In this document: positions 5,354-5,536 of the stretch, one piece after another
How the letters are laid out: every line of letters begins with the position of its first letter
How positions within the stretch are numbered: position 1 is the stretch's first letter
Source of the DNA: Methanocorpusculum sp.
GTDB lineage: Archaea > Halobacteriota > Methanomicrobia > Methanomicrobiales > Methanocorpusculaceae
Length of the DNA stretch: 5,536 bases
NCBI GenBank assembly: GCA_030539595.1
Contig: JAUNXW010000115.1
Coordinates: forward strand, 1 to 5,536
Reading direction: 5' to 3'
Notes under the pieces: model-generated
What the model was told of the DNA's origin: nothing
Database searches by the model: none
The model's input: only the letters and a program-made list of their open reading frames with translations
Position numbers and translations under genes: made by a program

Positions 5354-5473
5354 GAGTTACGAGGTTGATATCATCAGTCAATAGATTAATTCTATTTCGG
5401 TGTCTCACGATATAATTTCAAAGACTGCTCATACAATTATTCTACTGACTGATGATAATCAACCGCGTAACTC
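5354..5473. repeat. 120-bp element with 27/28-nt terminal inverted repeats
   Basis: The left end 5354-5380 (begins gagttacg, ends tcatcagtca) is the reverse complement of 5446-5473 (begins tgactgatga, ends cgtaactc) with one mismatch and one single-base indel. The 65-nt A+T-rich interior contains a further small hairpin, ataga-ttaat-tctat at 5381-5395, and no coding frame. It could be a miniature inverted-repeat element, a structured RNA or a large terminator; no flanking target duplication is evident. Its sequence is unrelated to the arms of the GxxExxY unit. Confidence 0.75.
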
Positions 5474-5536
5474 CAATTTCAACTAAGTTGGGGCTTCGCT
5501 CCGTTTATCACTCCGCTCAGCGTTGATAGGAATTTA
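5474..5536. repeat. Hairpin plus GxxExxY-arm-like tract at window edge (partial)
   Basis: Starts with the small hairpin caact-a-agttg (5480-5490), followed by ggcttcgctccg and a second near copy, atcactccgctcag. The string gcttcgctcc also occurs in the left arm of the GxxExxY unit (within 765-780), and the hairpin design is similar. It may be the beginning of another such unit or a related intergenic repeat that continues beyond the window. Together with 5305-5353, which shows only A+T-rich sequence, the stretch after 5304 contains no gene. Confidence 0.4.

Noticed and set aside
5305..5536. tRNA or known small RNA gene in the 3' region
   Set aside because: No cloverleaf, TTCRA motif or other recognisable RNA family; the structure is a simple inverted repeat.

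Overview
The window looks like chromosomal DNA of a methanogenic euryarchaeon, most probably of the Methanomicrobiales type. This rests on gene content and style: an archaeal-type FAD synthase (RibL-like), a stand-alone archaeal JAMM/MPN+ metallopeptidase, a Cys-rich DUF2284 protein, a surface protein ending in a Thr/Pro-rich stalk plus C-terminal membrane anchor, oligo-T terminator-like tracts, and several starts without a Shine-Dalgarno sequence. The assignment is inferred from protein families only; no rRNA or other marker is present.

Layout. (1) 2-610, plus strand: the 3' part of a surface/secreted protein gene, followed by a T8 tract. (2) About 690-1600: a self-contained accessory unit. 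A single small gene for a GxxExxY-family protein (PD-(D/E)XK nuclease-like, 891-1352) sits in the loop between two long inverted-repeat arms (723-876 and 1353-1600). The arms are themselves built of small perfect hairpins. The unit lies between the 3' ends of two convergent transcription units; its right edge is one base from the stop codon of the next gene. (3) 1602-4510, minus strand: a tightly packed five-gene operon, in transcription order JAMM metallopeptidase, FAD synthase/nucleotidyltransferase, DUF2284 putative metal-binding protein, PLP-dependent cysteine desulfurase-family protein, and an unrecognised 106-residue protein. Spacings are overlaps of 4 and 20 nt and gaps of 4 and 22 nt. 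(4) 4511-4593: a short divergent promoter region. (5) 4594-5304, plus strand: a YgjP/DUF45-type zinc metallopeptidase. (6) 5305-5536: no gene. It holds a separate 120-bp element with imperfect 27/28-nt terminal inverted repeats, then a hairpin and a tract resembling the arm sequence of the GxxExxY unit, running off the window.

How the genes may work together. The operon joins a sulfur-mobilising enzyme, a Cys-rich likely metal or Fe-S protein, a flavin cofactor enzyme and a JAMM protease; other JAMM proteases process ubiquitin-like or sulfur-carrier proteins. A role in sulfur or cofactor supply is a reasonable inference but is not shown by sequence alone. The most unusual object is the GxxExxY gene enclosed by a long hairpin-rich inverted repeat, which looks like a mobile or selfish unit with no recognisable transposase.
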